Assembly: GCA_021815535.1 (NCBI GenBank)
Contig: JAKAGL010000132.1
Location: 1-6,680 of the forward strand
DNA length: 6,680 bases
Direction of reading: 5' to 3'
Source: a bacterium
GTDB taxonomy: Bacteria > Nitrospinota_A > UBA7883 > JACRGQ01
Shown: positions 6,113 through 6,680 of the stretch, in pieces
Layout of the letters: each line of letters starts with the position of its first letter
How positions within the stretch are numbered: the stretch's first letter is position 1
Translations under genes and position numbers: made by a program
The notes under the pieces: generated by a model
The model's database searches: none
What the model saw: only the letters and a program-made list of their open reading frames with translations
What the model was told of the DNA's origin: nothing

Positions 6113-6680
6113 ATGAAACGTTTTGCAGTGCTTTTGCTGCCGCTATGGATTGCCGCATGCTCCTCTGCGCCGCCGCCTCCGGATACGTTGGTGATCGGGG
6201 TGGAAACCGGACCCGTCACGCTCGATCCGCGTTTAGCCGCTGACGCCGCCAGCGTTAATGTGTGCCGCTTGATTTATGCTCCGCTTTTCCGGCGTGATGC
6301 GCAGATGCGTCTGATGCCGCAGGCGGCGGAAAAGCTGGAGCTGAAAGATCCATTGACCTATGTGATCATGTTGCGTCACGGTTTGCGGTTTCACAATGGC
6401 GCACCACTCACTGCCGAAGACGTGCGTTATTCACTTCTCTCCATAGTGGACGAGAAGTCGACTTCGCCATTGAAAACCTCGCTGGGAGAGGTGGCGGCTG
6501 TCGAGACGCCGGATCCTTTCACCCTCGTCATACACCTTCAAAAACCATTTGCGCCATTCGCCGCCGGTCTTACCTTTGGCATTGTGCCGCATGGCGCGGG
6601 GAAAGAGTTGGGGAGCAATCCAATGGGGGCAGGGCCGTTCCGGTTCGTTTCGTACGAGCCGGGGGAGCGTTTGATATTGG
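6113..6680 (+). CDS. ABC transporter substrate-binding lipoprotein, family 5 (peptide/oligopeptide type), N-terminal part
   Basis: The frame is open from ATG 6113 to the right edge, giving 189 complete codons of a family that is usually 500-600 residues long. The N-terminus is a lipoprotein signal: MKRF, a hydrophobic core, then lipobox I13-A14-A15 before C16, followed by a Ser/Ala/Pro tether. The mature part matches SBP_bac_5 (OppA/DppA-like) proteins: TLDPRLAADAASVNVCRLIY near the start, then the signature region YVIMLRHGLRFHNGAPLTAEDVRYS in two parts (83-95 and 96-107), and later NPMGAGPFRFVSYEPGE. Such proteins capture peptides, nickel or other small solutes outside the inner membrane and deliver them to an ABC permease; the ligand cannot be told from this part. 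Permease and ATPase genes, if linked, would be beyond the window. An in-frame GTG at 6080 is possible, but ATG 6113 gives the clean signal peptide. Confidence 0.93.
   Translation, partial: MKRFAVLLLPLWIAACSSAPPPPDTLVIGVETGPVTLDPRLAADAASVNVCRLIYAPLFRRDAQMRLMPQAAEKLELKDPLTYVIMLRHGLRFHNGAPLTAEDVRYSLLSIVDEKSTSPLKTSLGEVAAVETPDPFTLVIHLQKPFAPFAAGLTFGIVPHGAGKELGSNPMGAGPFRFVSYEPGERLIL

Overview
The window reads as an ordinary bacterial chromosome segment from a GC-rich, Gram-negative-type organism with a respiratory lifestyle. The support is indirect: two predicted lipoproteins, a membrane kinase with a periplasmic c-type heme motif, and a long-form UbiD decarboxylase of the type used in quinone synthesis. 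A deltaproteobacterial or Nitrospinota-like lineage would fit, but no marker in the window settles this. I see no mobile element, CRISPR array, tRNA or rRNA.

Layout. Positions 1-3105 hold three tightly packed plus-strand metabolic genes: the 3' end of cofactor-independent phosphoglycerate mutase (gpmI), a UbiD-family decarboxylase 4 nt downstream, and indole-3-glycerol phosphate synthase (trpC), which overlaps the decarboxylase gene. They look translationally coupled. All three touch the PEP/chorismate area: glycolysis towards PEP, an aromatic acid decarboxylation probably for quinone, and tryptophan. Positions 3182-5035 hold a hybrid-free sensor histidine kinase with a Tll0287-like (DUF3365) periplasmic domain carrying a CxxCH heme motif, then PAS, HisKA and HATPase domains. 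No response regulator lies beside it in the window. It is followed by a convergent minus-strand gene for a small probable lipoprotein (5048-5320).

A 189-bp AT-rich divergent spacer (5321-5509) separates that gene from a plus-strand pair. The first is a membrane-anchored 180-residue protein with a predicted small extracytoplasmic beta domain, of unknown function. The second is the start of a lipoprotein of the family 5 (peptide/oligopeptide-type) ABC substrate-binding proteins, which runs off the right edge.

Three points deserve a second look. The C-terminal part of the UbiD protein appears to carry the same subdomain twice. The kinase gene has a forced ATG start with no Shine-Dalgarno site, and an extended -10-like TGATAGAAT sits exactly between the arms of a perfect 6-bp inverted repeat, placed so that transcription could begin at the A of the ATG. 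The substrate-binding lipoprotein gene has a similar near-leaderless arrangement. I did not find a convincing undescribed system in the window; the heme-kinase locus is the most interesting candidate.
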